A program made the translations under genes and the position numbers. A DNA stretch of 64,000 bases from NCBI GenBank assembly GCA_010015655.1, contig ML976710.1, positions 310,086 to 374,085 on the forward strand. The letters are read 5' to 3'. How positions within the stretch are numbered: position 1 is the stretch's first letter; each line of letters begins with the position of its first letter. Shown here in pieces: positions 1-11,757 of this stretch. This DNA is from Bimuria novae-zelandiae CBS 107.79 (Eukaryota > Ascomycota > Dothideomycetes > Pleosporales > Didymosphaeriaceae). Below the pieces are notes generated by a model that was not told the DNA's origin, did not search any database, and saw only the letters and a program-made list of their open reading frames with translations.

Positions 1-1958
1 TCATTTGCACTATTTAAATCTATCTGGAAGCTTGACGTCGCGGCCGCTGCGTGTAGATTTGCTCGGGGCAGCAGATGCGCCCTCTGAGGCCTCCCCAATA
101 TCTGCAGCATCCACACCACGTTTCTGACGCTTTCTGCTCTGTAGAGATGGCTGAGAGGCCTTTCTCTTACCCTTTTGGGATACTTGTAGAGCTTTTTCAG
201 CGTCGCGGGCAGACTTCTGGGCAGCGCGCTGAGCAGCCTTTTCAGCCCTCTCCTTCTCCTTCGCCTTCTTAGCTGCCTCTCGCGCAGCACGCTTTTCCTG
301 CTACATTTTCTCCTTGTATAGCTTAGCTACCTTCTTTAGCTTTACTATCTTTACTTTTTAAAGCTGCTGCTACTTATCTTCCTACTCTTTAATTAATTAA
401 CGATAACGTGCCTCCCTTACTTTCCTTAGTAACTATAAGATAGCCCTACTATAATACTCCTAGCGCTATTAAAGGTCTAGAGTTTTGCCCTTCTTCTTAC
501 GCTTCTTCTTAATAGATAGCGCCTGCCTAAGCCTATTGTTGTCATGCTTAAGCAGCTCATTTTCAATAGATAAATAGTGGAGTAATTAACGAAGCTTTTT
601 TATATCTTAACTACCCTATTCCTTTACTGCTAATCGTATAAGCCTATCCATCTTTCTCCAGTTATAATTACTAAGCCCTAATAAGGAGTTATCGCCTAAT
701 TCTTAATCCTAGGTAAACCTATTAAGAATAGAATTAGGATTAGGTAGCGATATGCTTGTGGCTCTAAAAGAGCTAAGGATAGTTAATTCCTTAAAGGAGG
801 CCTTCCACGCATTCTAGAATAGTGGGAAGAAGTCGCCTTTAGTAATAAAAGCTAAGCCCTAGCTTCTATAAAGGTAATTTAATAGCTCTGCTAAGTAGGC
901 TATTAATAGAGGCTTAAATATTATAACGTTAAGTGGCTAAAGCGTATGAGTTAAATAAGGAGGCAGAATAGCAAGCAGGATCTTATTCTAATTATAGTAG
1001 TTAATAAAGTCTATAGTAATGTGGGAGCTATAGCTGTCCATAATTAAAAGTTAATATAATCGTCGAGCCTTCTCTTTTATACAGCGATTAAACACCTGCT
1101 TAAGCCAGGCAAGTCTAATATCGTTGTTTGTCTAGCCAGAGGATGATGAGGTAATAAAGACTTTATAATATCCTGCCTTAATATCCTCTACCCAGCTTGA
1201 TTGGATGCCCTTGTTGGCAGCCTCATAGATAAGGCTTGGCGGCAGAGCTGATCTATTAGCGCAGATACATGCCAGGAGCGTAATCCATGCGCGATTGCTA
1301 TCTTAGAGTAATGCTCTAACCTCCTTCTTCTCCCACATTCGTCTGCTGAATATTCTCTTTAATCTACCAACAATACCGATTAGGACGCCTTTTTTATCTA
1401 TATTGTAGATATGACGAGGATCTATGCGATATTAATCTATCTTGCTATGTAGAAGGTTAAAATAGAAGCGATATTTATCTACTAAATTAGCGTTGTAGCG
1501 ATTGCTGTCTATCCTGACGGTCTATTACGAGATAAGATAAATGCTGTGTTAGTTAATAAAGCGGGTAACCTAGCTCTCGCTGACTGGCTCCTTTGCTATT
1601 ATTAAGGCAAAGTTCCGTATTATCTCTCTAGTAGGAGGTATATGTCTCTCTGTGAGTCTTTTGATATATCGTATAAGCTCCTCCTCTTACTGTGGGGTGA
1701 GCTTTTACTGGCTAGAGTTCTTGACTTGTGTAGGGCGCGTTATTCCTCTATGCCTTCGGATTAATGTAGACCGTATAATACTATATTTAGCAGCAGTTTT
1801 TGTGTACGAGAAAGTTTCGCCTAGCTTTAACGATTTAATATTATTAATCGTAGCTTAAATTAGATCTATATTAGTGGAGTTGTCGCGTGTTGAAGTTGAG
1901 GGTGTTTTGGTGTTGCCCGCGCATCACGCGAATCCGCGCATCACGCGCACGGACACGT
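1..1958 (-). mobile_element. Pogo/Fot1-type DNA transposon, RIP-degraded, cut by window edge
   Basis: This is the transposase region of a Tc1-mariner superfamily (pogo/Fot1 group) element. Read on the minus strand, the segment near 1000-1060 gives a DDE-type core pattern (LIMDSYSSH, then a proline-leucine segment resembling the family's LPPH-THxLQPLD block). Many TAG/TAA codons interrupt it. The C-terminal coding part lies towards position 1. A lysine/arginine-rich stretch corresponds to about 200-300. The right end is a 43-bp terminal inverted repeat (1916-1958) followed by the TA target dinucleotide (1959-1960). Its ACGTGTCCGTGC terminus is shared with the elements at 52-54 kb. The left end lies outside the window. 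The high TA content and the stops typical of C-to-T/G-to-A change point to RIP. No intact ORF remains. Confidence 0.85.
1916..1958. repeat. Right terminal inverted repeat of the pogo-type element
   Basis: This 43-bp GC-rich end contrasts with the AT-rich interior. Its reverse complement begins ACGTGTCCGTGC, as does the TIR at 52462. It is followed by TA, the target dinucleotide of this transposon group. Confidence 0.75.
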
Positions 1959-2028
1959 TAGGGCTAGATAGCAGGCTTAGCTAAAAGTGGGGCTAAATAG
2001 GGCCAAGACCCCTGCACAGCCAAATGGA

Positions 2029-2060
<32 letters not shown>
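2029..2060. repeat. (CAT)n microsatellite
   Basis: A perfect CAT/ATC trinucleotide run of about 10.7 units lies 70 bp outside the transposon end. No ORF uses it. Confidence 0.95.
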
Positions 2061-2235
2061 ATCAATACCGGTTACCACTGTAAATGAACCCACCTCATTG
2101 AAGATTTCCCACATGTCAACATGTGTTAAAGCGTAAAAACATACGAACGTCGATCTCACACTGCACCTAGGTGATTACATTGCACAGCTCTTGCTGCAAA
2201 GGGCCAACCTAAGGCATGGTGGGCCGAGGTAAATT

Positions 2236-2296
2236 TCATGGTCGGACGAACTGGCGTCGAGCTCATCCGACCATGAGCTCAACCCACCCGACCATG
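2236..2296. promoter_or_regulatory. Cluster of three CCGACCATG-type motifs
   Basis: The 11-mer TCATGGTCGGA (2236-2246) is repeated in inverse orientation at 2266-2276, and CCGACCATG recurs near 2288-2296. The second copy also sits in a small palindrome (GAGCTCAT..ATGAGCTC). The arrangement looks like a transcription-factor site cluster about 320 bp upstream of a short ORF, but no known factor is assigned. Confidence 0.3.
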
Positions 2297-2614
2297 CAGT
2301 TGAACCTCCTCACTTTGCGCTACATCGTAATCCCCACCAGCAAGCAACAAGTATAACCGTATCTAGGCTAACAACCCGATCTCTTTCCTATCAAATTCCC
2401 GCGTCGCACAAGTACACCTCTCTGCACACATCACGCCTCAGCCAGCCTTCCAAGCTTAAAGAGACCGCAATCATCCCGCTTTACACCTGCACGTTCCTGC
2501 GTACCGCCTACGGTATACCTGCCCATCATATTCTATTCTTATCCCCCCAATCCGCGTGTCGGACGCTTTTGGCCCCCACGGCTCCACGCACCCTAGCTAG
2601 TACAGCGCTTGGCA

Positions 2615-2713
2615 ATGCTTGACCTTAATCGTGCATCTCCTGCATCTCCGGCAGTGGCACCCAGCTCACCGCAGGACACTTCCGTATTCAGGCGCGGCTT
2701 CGGATCGCGCTAA
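2615..2713 (+). CDS. Short ORF, 32 aa, possibly a truncated gene
   Basis: The ORF starts MLDLNRASPASP and ends GFGSR before TAA. It follows a pyrimidine-rich, promoter-like stretch, and its Ser/Pro-rich composition resembles the N-terminus of many fungal nuclear proteins. No continuation was found in any frame. It may be a remnant whose downstream part is lost, a genuine micro-ORF, or chance. The family is not recognised. Confidence 0.2.
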   Translation: MLDLNRASPASPAVAPSSPQDTSVFRRGFGSR

Positions 2714-2785
2714 GGGCGGAGTGTCATACTCATGTGGTGGTGGCTGTATGCGAGTGATATGGTATCGAGCGCCTCTCCGCCCTTA
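2711..2785. repeat. Inverted repeat with 11-bp perfect arms
   Basis: TAAGGGCGGAG (2711-2721) and its exact complement CTCCGCCCTTA (2775-2785) are separated by 53 bp. They could form a stem-loop. The left arm includes the stop codon of the preceding short ORF. Confidence 0.5.
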
Positions 2786-3620
2786 TGTTGCGTATTGTTC
2801 TAGTGCGCCCTTTTTTTGGCTGTGATCTTTCTTACATTTCTTAGTTACTGTGTGTCTCATGGCCTGTTTAGGTCGTTGAAGACAATGAAAGAACCTTGAG
2901 AAGCTTTAGCGGGGCCGGCTATCTACTTGGGAGACGCGTACGCGGTGAAGATGCGTCCTGCGGCTGACACTCTTGTCTTTAGGCTTCACTATGTGCGGTT
3001 TTATCGTGGGAACACCTGGGAAGATGACGTTGTGCAGCTGAGATGGGAGGGTGCGTGTGATTGGTTGGTTGACTGGCTAGCAGATGGGATGCTTCTTACA
3101 GCTGAAGGTCAAATGCAACGCTCTGTAGAAGCAACGCGTCATACGAATTAGGCAAAAGCTCGAGTGCAATAGATGCACGGGTTCTGCAGAAAGTAGCACG
3201 GGAGCCGCGGTCGACCCAAAGGTTTCCAGAAACGGCGATGCAGACAGCGTAAGCTGGCAGGAAGCGCAGTGTTGGATTCACCGTGTCGCGTAGAAACCGG
3301 TGAGCTTTAGGGGGAGAAAAGACCACTGCTTTAGCATGAGATTCATGGTTGATAAGGAATCACCGAGGCTTTGGATGTGGGTTTGATTCTACTACTAGAA
3401 TTGCATGTTAGGCGTAGCTATGGCATGCAATGCTAGGAAAAAGACCAATGCCAAAGACAATCTGGCAACCGTCTTGTCGTTGCTTAATGTTGCCTGCGCC
3501 AGAGCTGAACAGTTATTCCACGTCTTGCCCATATCACAGTGCCCTATTCTTGAAAGGTAAGGTACGACGACTCGTGATAGTGTCCGTATTCGGTGGTGGC
3601 AGTGCCCTAATACGACCCCC

Positions 3621-3622
<2 letters not shown>

Positions 3623-3670
<48 letters not shown>
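3623..3670. repeat. 48-bp homopolymeric C tract
   Basis: This is an uninterrupted run of C from 3623 to 3670, just after CCCCCGT. Translations crossing it are poly-Pro or poly-Gly artefacts. Length is likely variable between isolates and error-prone in assembly. Confidence 0.95.
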
Positions 3671-3672
<2 letters not shown>

Positions 3673-6376
3673 CATAAGCAAAGCCGGCAACACTTTCAAG
3701 TTCATGCGTGACAGTCTGCCCTGTAGGTACATTGACAACCCTCGTTGTTTGCAGCATGCAATCTTTCGCAGGTGGATGTTGGGACCGGGGTGCAGATTTC
3801 GAACCTTTGTCGAATGCAGTGCGTGCTGCCGAGATTCCCACACCAAGTGTTCCTCGTTCGGCTATTGAACGTTCTTAGGACTGTTCCGTGATGCATCGGG
3901 AGTTTGAGCGGAAGATCCAGCATTGGACGACGCAGGCGAAGTTTGCGGTTGAAAAAATGGATGACCCGTGTTGCCGTTCGGGGAAGGTACGTTGATAACT
4001 TGGAACGGCGCGAAGCGAATTGGAGGCATCGAATACATGATGAAAATGGTCGGGAAGTAAAGGTAATCGAATGAACGATGGTGAACACCGGAAGACAGAA
4101 CGTGCTTGCGAGCGTAGTGTGGAAAGCAGAGGCCGGACCTGGCAGTGGTTATAAAGCAATTATTCCATCAGGAGATTCATGAAGAAAAGACCATAGTAAG
4201 TATACTTTTCGCTTTGCTCGGGTATGGTATCGAGAGCCACTAAGAATACTATGCCGCCCGTTTCGCGGAGTGTCTGGACTTTGCGCCATGACACCTGATA
4301 CCGCGTCCACTTTCCTGCCTTGCGAGATGCCAAAGGTGAGGATATGGAAGCTTGGCGCTAAACTCGTGCGATTAAAATGATCGATACCAGCCAAGGCACT
4401 TGCAACATCAGATTGGGGATAATGCGAATTCTATAAAGTGATGATTGGTGTACGGTAGACGGAGGGCGCGCAACGGTGCCATGAAGAGGCGTATGCAACC
4501 CAATTGACCGGTCTTGAGGCTGTGCGCGGTGAGTCAATGCGAGATCGGTGTTCGTGTCACCGCCACGCTCTCGAGGATTGCAACGGAAGGAGGCAAGCAC
4601 GTCGGAACATCGATACCAGTATATTTTTGGGCATCGTATCGACACCGGGCGCTGCGCTGTCGATCGTAAGTCGGAGATAGAAGTAAATACGACTGCTAAG
4701 TTGACGATGGCGCCGTGCAGCTGCAATACGAAGAGCCAATGAGCGGTTAGTCCAACCCGTAAGCAATTGTGACGTGCCTTGCAATTGTGAGGTACTCAAT
4801 TGGCGACCACCGTACAGCTGTGAAGAGCTGTCATCATCGGCAAGATTTTCCGAATCGTTCGCTCGAGGTACTGTGCGGGAAGCGGCGCAATATCTCTTAC
4901 GCTGACAGTTCCTTGGACACGGATGTCTGGTCAGAGTGAGTATACTAACAACTATCAGCTGAGTCTACAGTGTTTTACCCCGCGCGCTTGCCAGCACGCT
5001 TGCTGCGTGATGCGTAATGGGGCAAGCGTTAGTCCAGTGGTTCGTAGATGAGAGTAGACAGTATCGTCGGTACAAGTTCGGCCAGTATGTTTGATGTCAG
5101 AATCCTTGGCGTCAGTGATTATGAGTTGGATCAACGGCTGTCATGCCACTTGAATCTGTCCTGCGCTTATGTGAGTTGTAATCACTTCTACCGGCTTCCC
5201 AGAAATGAGATAGAGCGGAGTCGTGACCGCGAGCGCAGAGTGGGCCGTTGGGAAGTTGAGCAGACATTTCTCACGCGCAATCCTGAACAGCAAATGACGG
5301 ATGATTCCAGATGAGCGCACGAAGGGGCGTCGTTCCTGTGTCGAGTGTGAAAGAGTGTTGGCGGTGAGCGTCAGCCTAAGATGCAGTTCGATATATTCCT
5401 TTGAATTGCTGGAGATCGGACGAAAAGGACCGGATGTTATGCCAGGCTTCTGCCACAGCATCTACTCTTAGAAATCTGGACGATAAGGTGATCCAATCTC
5501 CCTTACAGCGGGCTGAGAACGGGCGGTGAAAGAGGGCAGAATCTCCTTTTCAAGCTTAGCCCCTTAGGCTTTCATAATTCATCCAATGATATTATTACTG
5601 CCAAGCTTCACCATCCGGCTAAAAGGGAAGTTGAAACGTGTTATTACCGAGTTTCACGGGAATTGTGCATGGTTCTCCTGGCGCTGACAAACCCACAGCA
5701 GGATCAACTTTTTTCGTGACCAAACAAGGCAGATGTGGGGGCATGGGGCCGCGCTATCTCGTCGATCGCCTAACGCCGAACTTCAGAGATGATGAACGAA
5801 GCAGAAGAGCAATCCAAAACAACCAATGATTGCGCATGGAATGTTCCGCATGGGCGGAAGATGGCTTTCATTGAGCAACAAGTTGAGTAACTTGGTAATT
5901 GCATTTCAAAGCGCATCGCAACTGCCACCCTTTGTAGGCGTAACTTAACGTTAGGATAACGCCCAGAATCGCCGATGCCGCCCCACCTGCCTCCACGACC
6001 GCGTCGCGGACTCTGTCTTGCTCAACATGACTCATTGCGACGAATATTTCCTCTCTCAAACAGCCGTCGGAGTGGCAACGGCGGCTCCCTCCCTTCCTAA
6101 CGCGTTTCGCCCATGCAGCCGCTGCAACTCAAAAGCTACCTTTGGTGCATGCTAACCCTCAAGGAGTAAGCATTTCGACCCTTGGCCTCGCTACGGTGCA
6201 GTTGCATGGGTTTAGAGAGTGGCGTGGTTGACGCGCTTTTAACACCGATTAGAACACATAATTCGACTTGTTTCTCTTTCTTTTGCCATTGTCTGCCCTT
6301 TCGTCACACTCCTTAGCACCTTTACGCCCAGAGCGTCCTCTCTGTGGCCCGCGCAAGCCTCAATCTCGTTGACATC

Positions 6377-9300
6377 ATGGATCCGGAGAAGGTCGACGTG
6401 CCTTTGAGCACGGCGGCGTTGCGCGACGAGCCAGCGGAAGGAGTGGCTGCGAAAGAAGGCGGCCGTACTGGTGGCGACACCGAAAGCATCACTACTATTT
6501 CCACCAGCAGCGGTGACGGGAGCACGCAAGCTTCTGACAAGCAGCGTGGTGGCGTCAACGTTTCGAGAGCGCAAGCCGAATTCGCTGCGCTGAACCGCGA
6601 GTTCTCCAGGACCAGCCAGTTGAGTCGCACCAAGTCCCGCCAAAGTCGCAAGGGTGCCACCACCGATGTTGAGAGGGCCGTTGACGAGGGTACGGGGTCC
6701 GAAGATCCATTTGATCTCGAGACCGTGCTGCGAGGGAATCGCGACGAGGAAGAAAGAGCAGGCATCAAGTCGAAGCAGATCGGGGTCCTTTTCGAGGGCC
6801 TGACCGTGAGGGGAATTGGCGGTGTCAAGAGTACGTATCGGCCCAACTTCGCAAACATCCAATAAAAGCTGACCTATGGGTGGCACAGATTACGTCAAGA
6901 CCTTTCCCGATGCATTCGTCTCCTTCTTCAACGTGTTCGAAACCATTCAAAGTATTCTGGGTCTTGGTAAGAAGGGGCGCGAGTTCGACATCCTCAAGGA
7001 CTTCAATGGAGTCGTCAAACCAGGAGAAATGTGCTTAGTGCTAGGCCGTCCTGGTAGCGGGTGCACGACTTTTCTCAAGGTCGCAAGCAATCAGCGCTAC
7101 GGCTACACACATGTTGGCGGCAAGGTCCAGTACGGTCCGTTTGAAAGCGACTTTTTCGAGAAGCGCTATCGCGGTGAGGCTGTATACTGCGAGGAAGACG
7201 AGAACCACCATCCCACCCTGACAGTCGGCCAAACCCTTGATTTCGCCCTTGAGACAAAAGTTCCTGGAAAGCGACCAGCCGGCGTATCGCGCAAGGACTT
7301 CAAGGAGCGCGTCATCGACCTCATGCTGAAGATGTTCAACATCGAACACACGCGCAACACGATCGTGGGCAACCCGTTTGTACGTGGAGTTTCTGGAGGC
7401 GAGCGAAAGCGTGTTTCTATCGCTGAGACCATGATAACGGGTGCTTCTGTAATCTCCTGGGACAATTCGACTCGTGGTCTTGACGCCTCGACAGCTGTGG
7501 ACTACGCTCGATCTCTTCGGGTGCTCACGAACATCTACAAGACCACGACTTTCGTGTCTCTGTACCAGGCGTCTGAGAACATCTACAAGGTGTTTGACAA
7601 GGTTTTGGTAATCGACAGCGGCCGACAAGTGTACTTCGGCCCCACGAAAGACGCTCGGGCTTACTTCGAAGGACTCGGTTTCTTGGAAAAGCCCCGTCAG
7701 ACATCACCAGACTACCTGACAGGATGTACGGACCAATTCGAACGCGAGTACAAGCCTGGCAGAAGTGAAAAGGATGTGCCTAGCACACCCGAGGCCTTGG
7801 CTCAGGCTTACAAGGACTCCCAGATCGCTGCCAACTGCAATGCCGAAATTGCCGAATACCGCGCCCGCATGTACGAAGAGAAGCATGTGTACGATGAGTT
7901 CGTGACTGCCGTTCAAGAGAGCAAGCGCCATGGGCCGAAGAAGAGTGTGTATAGCATACCGTTCTATTTGCAGGTGCAAGCCTTGTTCAAACGCCAGTTC
8001 CTGCTCAAGTGGCAAGACAAGTTCACCCTTTCCACGTCTTGGGCTACCGCCATCATCATTGCCATTGTCACCGGTACTGTCTGGTTGGATCTGCCCATTA
8101 CTTCGGATGGCGCTTTCACTCGAGGTGGTGTGCTCTTCATATCTCTGCTGTTCAACGCTTTCAACGCCTTCTCTGAGCTTCCCAGTGTGATGCTGGGGCG
8201 ACCCATTGTGAATAAACATCGAGCCTTCACTTTCCATCGTCCATCTGCTCTCTGGGTTGCACAGATCGGAGTCGACTTATGCTTCGCTTCGGCACAGATT
8301 TTGGTCTTCAGCGTAATCGTCTACTTCATGACCGGCCTGGTACGAGACGCTGGCGCCTTTTTCATCTTCGTCCTCCTGATCATCACCGGATACCTGGCCA
8401 TGACTCTGTTCTTTCGAACGGTCGGTTGCCTGTGCCCCGATTTCGATGTTGCCATTCGTTTGGCTGCCACCATTATCACTCTGTTCATCTTGACTTCCGG
8501 ATACATTATTCAGTGGCAGTCGGAACAAGTATGGCTGAGGTGGATCTTCTATATCAACGCCCTTGGTCTAGCTTTCTCGGCTCTCATGATGAACGAGTTT
8601 GGACGCCTCGATCTGACTTGTGCCGGTGTCTCTTTGATTCCTAACGGTCCTGGCTATGACGACATCAATCATCAAGTCTGTACATTGGCTGGGAGTAACG
8701 CCGGGTCGACCTTAGTGTCTGGTACCGACTACATTCGCATTGGATTTTCCTACCTGAAGAACGACCTGTGGAGAAACTGGGGAATTTCGGTTGTTCTAAT
8801 CGTTGGCTTCCTGACCGCGAACGTGTTCCTCGGAGAATACGTGAAATGGGGTGCGGGAGGTCGCACTGTGACCTTCTTCCTCAAAGAAAATAAGGAGCTC
8901 AAGAAGCTGAACGTGAAGCTTCAGGAAAAGCGTGATAAGCGGAATAGGAAGGAAGAGGGCACCGATGTCAGTTCTGGTTTGAAAATTACCTCCAAGGCAA
9001 TTTTGACGTGGGAAGACTTGTGCTACGACGTTCCAGTCCCTGGAGGCGAGCTCCGCTTGTTGAACAACGTATACGGATTTGTGCGGCCAGGCAAACTGAC
9101 GGCGCTCATGGGCGCCTCTGGTGCCGGAAAGACGACTTTGTTGGACGTTCTCGCCGCCCGGAAGAACATTGGCGTCATCTCTGGTGAAAAGCTTGTTGAT
9201 GGGAAGCCCCCTGGCATTGCCTTCCAACGAGGTACTGCTTATGCCGAACGTAAGTAGATCCAATTACTCTGCTATAACGGGTCGCTAACCGTGCCCAGAG

Positions 9301-11039
9301 CTTGACGTCCACGAACCTGCGCAGACCGTCCGCGAGGCTCTTCGTTTCTCTGCCGACCTACGCCAGCCCTTTGAGACTCCACAGGAAGAAAAGTATGCTT
9401 ACGTCGAAGAGGTCATCTCGCTCCTGGAGATGGAAGACATGGCGGACGCTATTATTGGCGACCCTGAGAGCGGCCTTGCAGTCGAACAGCGCAAACGTGT
9501 AACAATCGGTGTGGAATTAGCCGCCAAACCCGAACTTCTCTTGTTCTTGGATGAACCTACTAGTGGTCTTGGTGAGCCGCAATCATTCCCTTCAGGCTGT
9601 AACAATGCTGAATGTGTGACAGATTCCCAGAGTGCCTTCAACATTGTGCGATTCCTGCGCAAGTTGGCTGCTGCTGGACAGGCTATATTGTGTACCATCC
9701 ATCAACCGAACTCGGCTCTGTTTGAGAACTTCGACCAGCTCCTGCTGTTGCAACGTGGGGGACAATGCGTCTATTTTGGCGACATCGGCAAGGATGCGCA
9801 CGTTCTGTTGGACTATTTCCATAGACACGGTGCGGACTGTCCTTCCGACGCGAACCCTGCCGAGTGGATGCTTGACGCCATCGGCGCGGGGTCGACCCCT
9901 CGCATCGGCAAGGAGGATTGGGCTGACGTGTGGCGCAATTCCGAGGAGTTTGCTCAAGTCAAAGTAGACATCATCCGCATGAAAGAGACTCGTATTGCAG
10001 AGGTCGGTGCTGCGGAACCAGTGGAGCAGAAAGAATATGCGACACCCCTATGGCACCAGATCAAACACGTCAACAAGCGCCAGAACTTGGCCTTTTGGAG
10101 AACCCCGAACTACGGCTTTACCCGACTCTTCAACCACGTCATCATCGCACTGTTGACCGGTTTGATGTACCTCCAATTGGACGACTCGAAGTCCTCACTT
10201 CAATACCGTGTCTTCGTCATCTTCCAGGTCACAGTCCTGCCAGCCCTTATTCTCGCCCAGGTCGAACCAAAGTACGCTGTGGCGCGAATGATTTCTTACC
10301 GCGAACAGATGGCCAAGGCCTACAAGACCTTCCCGTTTGCGCTCTCCATGGTCATTGCTGAAATGCCGTACAATGTGATGTGCGCCGTTTGTTTCTTCCT
10401 CCCCATCTACTACATTCCAGGGCTCAGCCCGGAGTCCTCCCGTGCCGGCTATCAGTTCCTGATCATTCTCATCACCGAGATATTCTCCGTCCTTTTGGCA
10501 CAAGCGCTTGCAGCCCTTACGCCGACACCCTTCATCTCCTCGCTTCTCAACCCTTTCATCATCGTCATTTTTTCCCTCTTCTGCGGTGTTACAATTCCCA
10601 AGCCTCAGATCCCTGGTTTCTGGCGTGCTTGGCTTTATCAGCTGAACCCGATGACTCGTCTTGTCAGCGGTATGATTGTCACTGAGCTTCACGACCGGAA
10701 AGTCGAATGCACACAGGTCGAGCTGAATACTTTCAACGCCCCTCCGGGACAAGACTGTGGCACTTACATGAGCGACTTCTTTGCCAATGGAGGTCCTGGC
10801 TACCTTGTCGACAATGCGACCGACTTCTGCCAGTACTGCGCTTACAAGGTCGGTGACCAGTTCTTCGAGCCGCTTGGTCTGGAGTTCAGGCACCGCTGGA
10901 GAGATCTTGGTATTTTGGCAGCGTTCATCGGCTCTACTCTCTTCATTCTCTTCATGGCTGTAAGTCCTCCTTCCTCATTTTGTATGTCTCAGATACTGAC
11001 AGTAGCCAGGCCCGTTTCCTCAACTTCAACCGCCGGTGA
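6377..11039 (+). CDS. PDR-type (ABCG full-length) ABC multidrug transporter
   Basis: ATP-driven plasma-membrane exporter of the fungal pleiotropic drug resistance family, with reverse (NBD-TMD)2 topology. Proposed exons are 6377-6830, 6889-9249, 9299-9571, 9623-10959 and 11010-11039, giving 1,484 aa, the usual length. NBD1 has the family's degenerate Walker A GRPGSGCTT (about residue 204), signature VSGGERKRV (about 319) and Walker B-like ISWDNSTRGLD (about 340). NBD2 has a canonical Walker A GASGAGKTT (about 892), the degenerate signature VEQRKR (about 998) and Walker B LLFLDEPTSGLDSQ (about 1018). Two hydrophobic blocks follow the NBDs. The start ATG (6377) opens an acidic, polar N-terminus. 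The C-terminus is the least certain: the last exon ends FNRR-stop at 11037, but a further intron (11035-11092) is conceivable. Such pumps export azoles and toxic metabolites; the actual substrate cannot be read from sequence. Confidence 0.93.
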
Positions 11040-11757
11040 GCAAGTACGCTCGATGGCTTCCATGGGTTTTCATAAACCTCCATGCTTTCTGCAGCCCGCA
11101 TCAAGCGTCGTGCCAAACCGGATATCTGTCGATGCACCACAGCTACAGCCTCATGTGTCCAGGCTAGAGACTACAACTCACATAGTCTCTCGTGGAGCTC
11201 CGTATTCCGCGGCAGAAATCCCCACGCGCATGCCTCTTTCTATTTCCCTACGTTGTTTAATGCTCTAACCAGAACATTCATCGGATAGCCACGTCAATGG
11301 TTTTCCTTCCTATTTGTTTGCTAGATTATCAGCCTCAGCGCGCCATCACAGATGAGCTGTTCCGCATCGCGCGGCGTTTCGTCATTTCGTGGCTTCCTCG
11401 GAAGACTGGTTCCACCATATTGCACGTTTTTTTTGGATGCTGAATGTTAATACAAATTCAAACATACTGTACTGTGTATCACGTTGTTCTGTGTAGATGA
11501 ACGCTTCAAGCGCTTTGTGAGTTGTGAGGCATGAATGGCGGGAGGGATGAGCATTATGTTGAAGAGTTCGCTTCAACTACGGTGTTCCTTTTTGCTATCG
11601 TCTTTCATGCTTCACGAGTTGTGTTATCACGCTGTCTGTTTTATATCTTCGAGCCTTTCGCGCCTTTCCTACGGTCATCCTCGACTTGGTAACGCATCTT
11701 TTCATTTACTTGCAAAACAAACTGCCAAAATAATCATATAAAAGCACGCGATATCCC
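11040..11757. other. Intergenic, ABC transporter 3' region and next promoter
   Basis: About 700 bp without a supported gene. The open frame running on to about 11268 is intron or 3'-UTR readthrough of the transporter. AT-rich sequence at 11400-11750 probably holds the 3' end of one gene and the promoter of the next. Confidence 0.6.

Larger units (their letters stand above)
2061..6376. other. Gene-poor intergenic stretch upstream of the ABC transporter
   Basis: This is 4.3 kb of roughly balanced base composition with only short overlapping ORFs on both strands, none with recognisable domain content or clear splice structure. About 2340-2610 is pyrimidine-rich and looks like a promoter or 5' leader. 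A homopolymeric C tract and two inverted repeats are listed separately. The last few hundred bases before 6377 are the likely promoter and leader of the transporter. I do not see a convincing gene here. Confidence 0.6.

Noticed and set aside
3395..3846. Minus-strand ORFs of 79-148 codons containing a poly-Gly run
   Set aside because: The run is translation of the poly-C tract; the flanks have no domain content and several frames are open at once.
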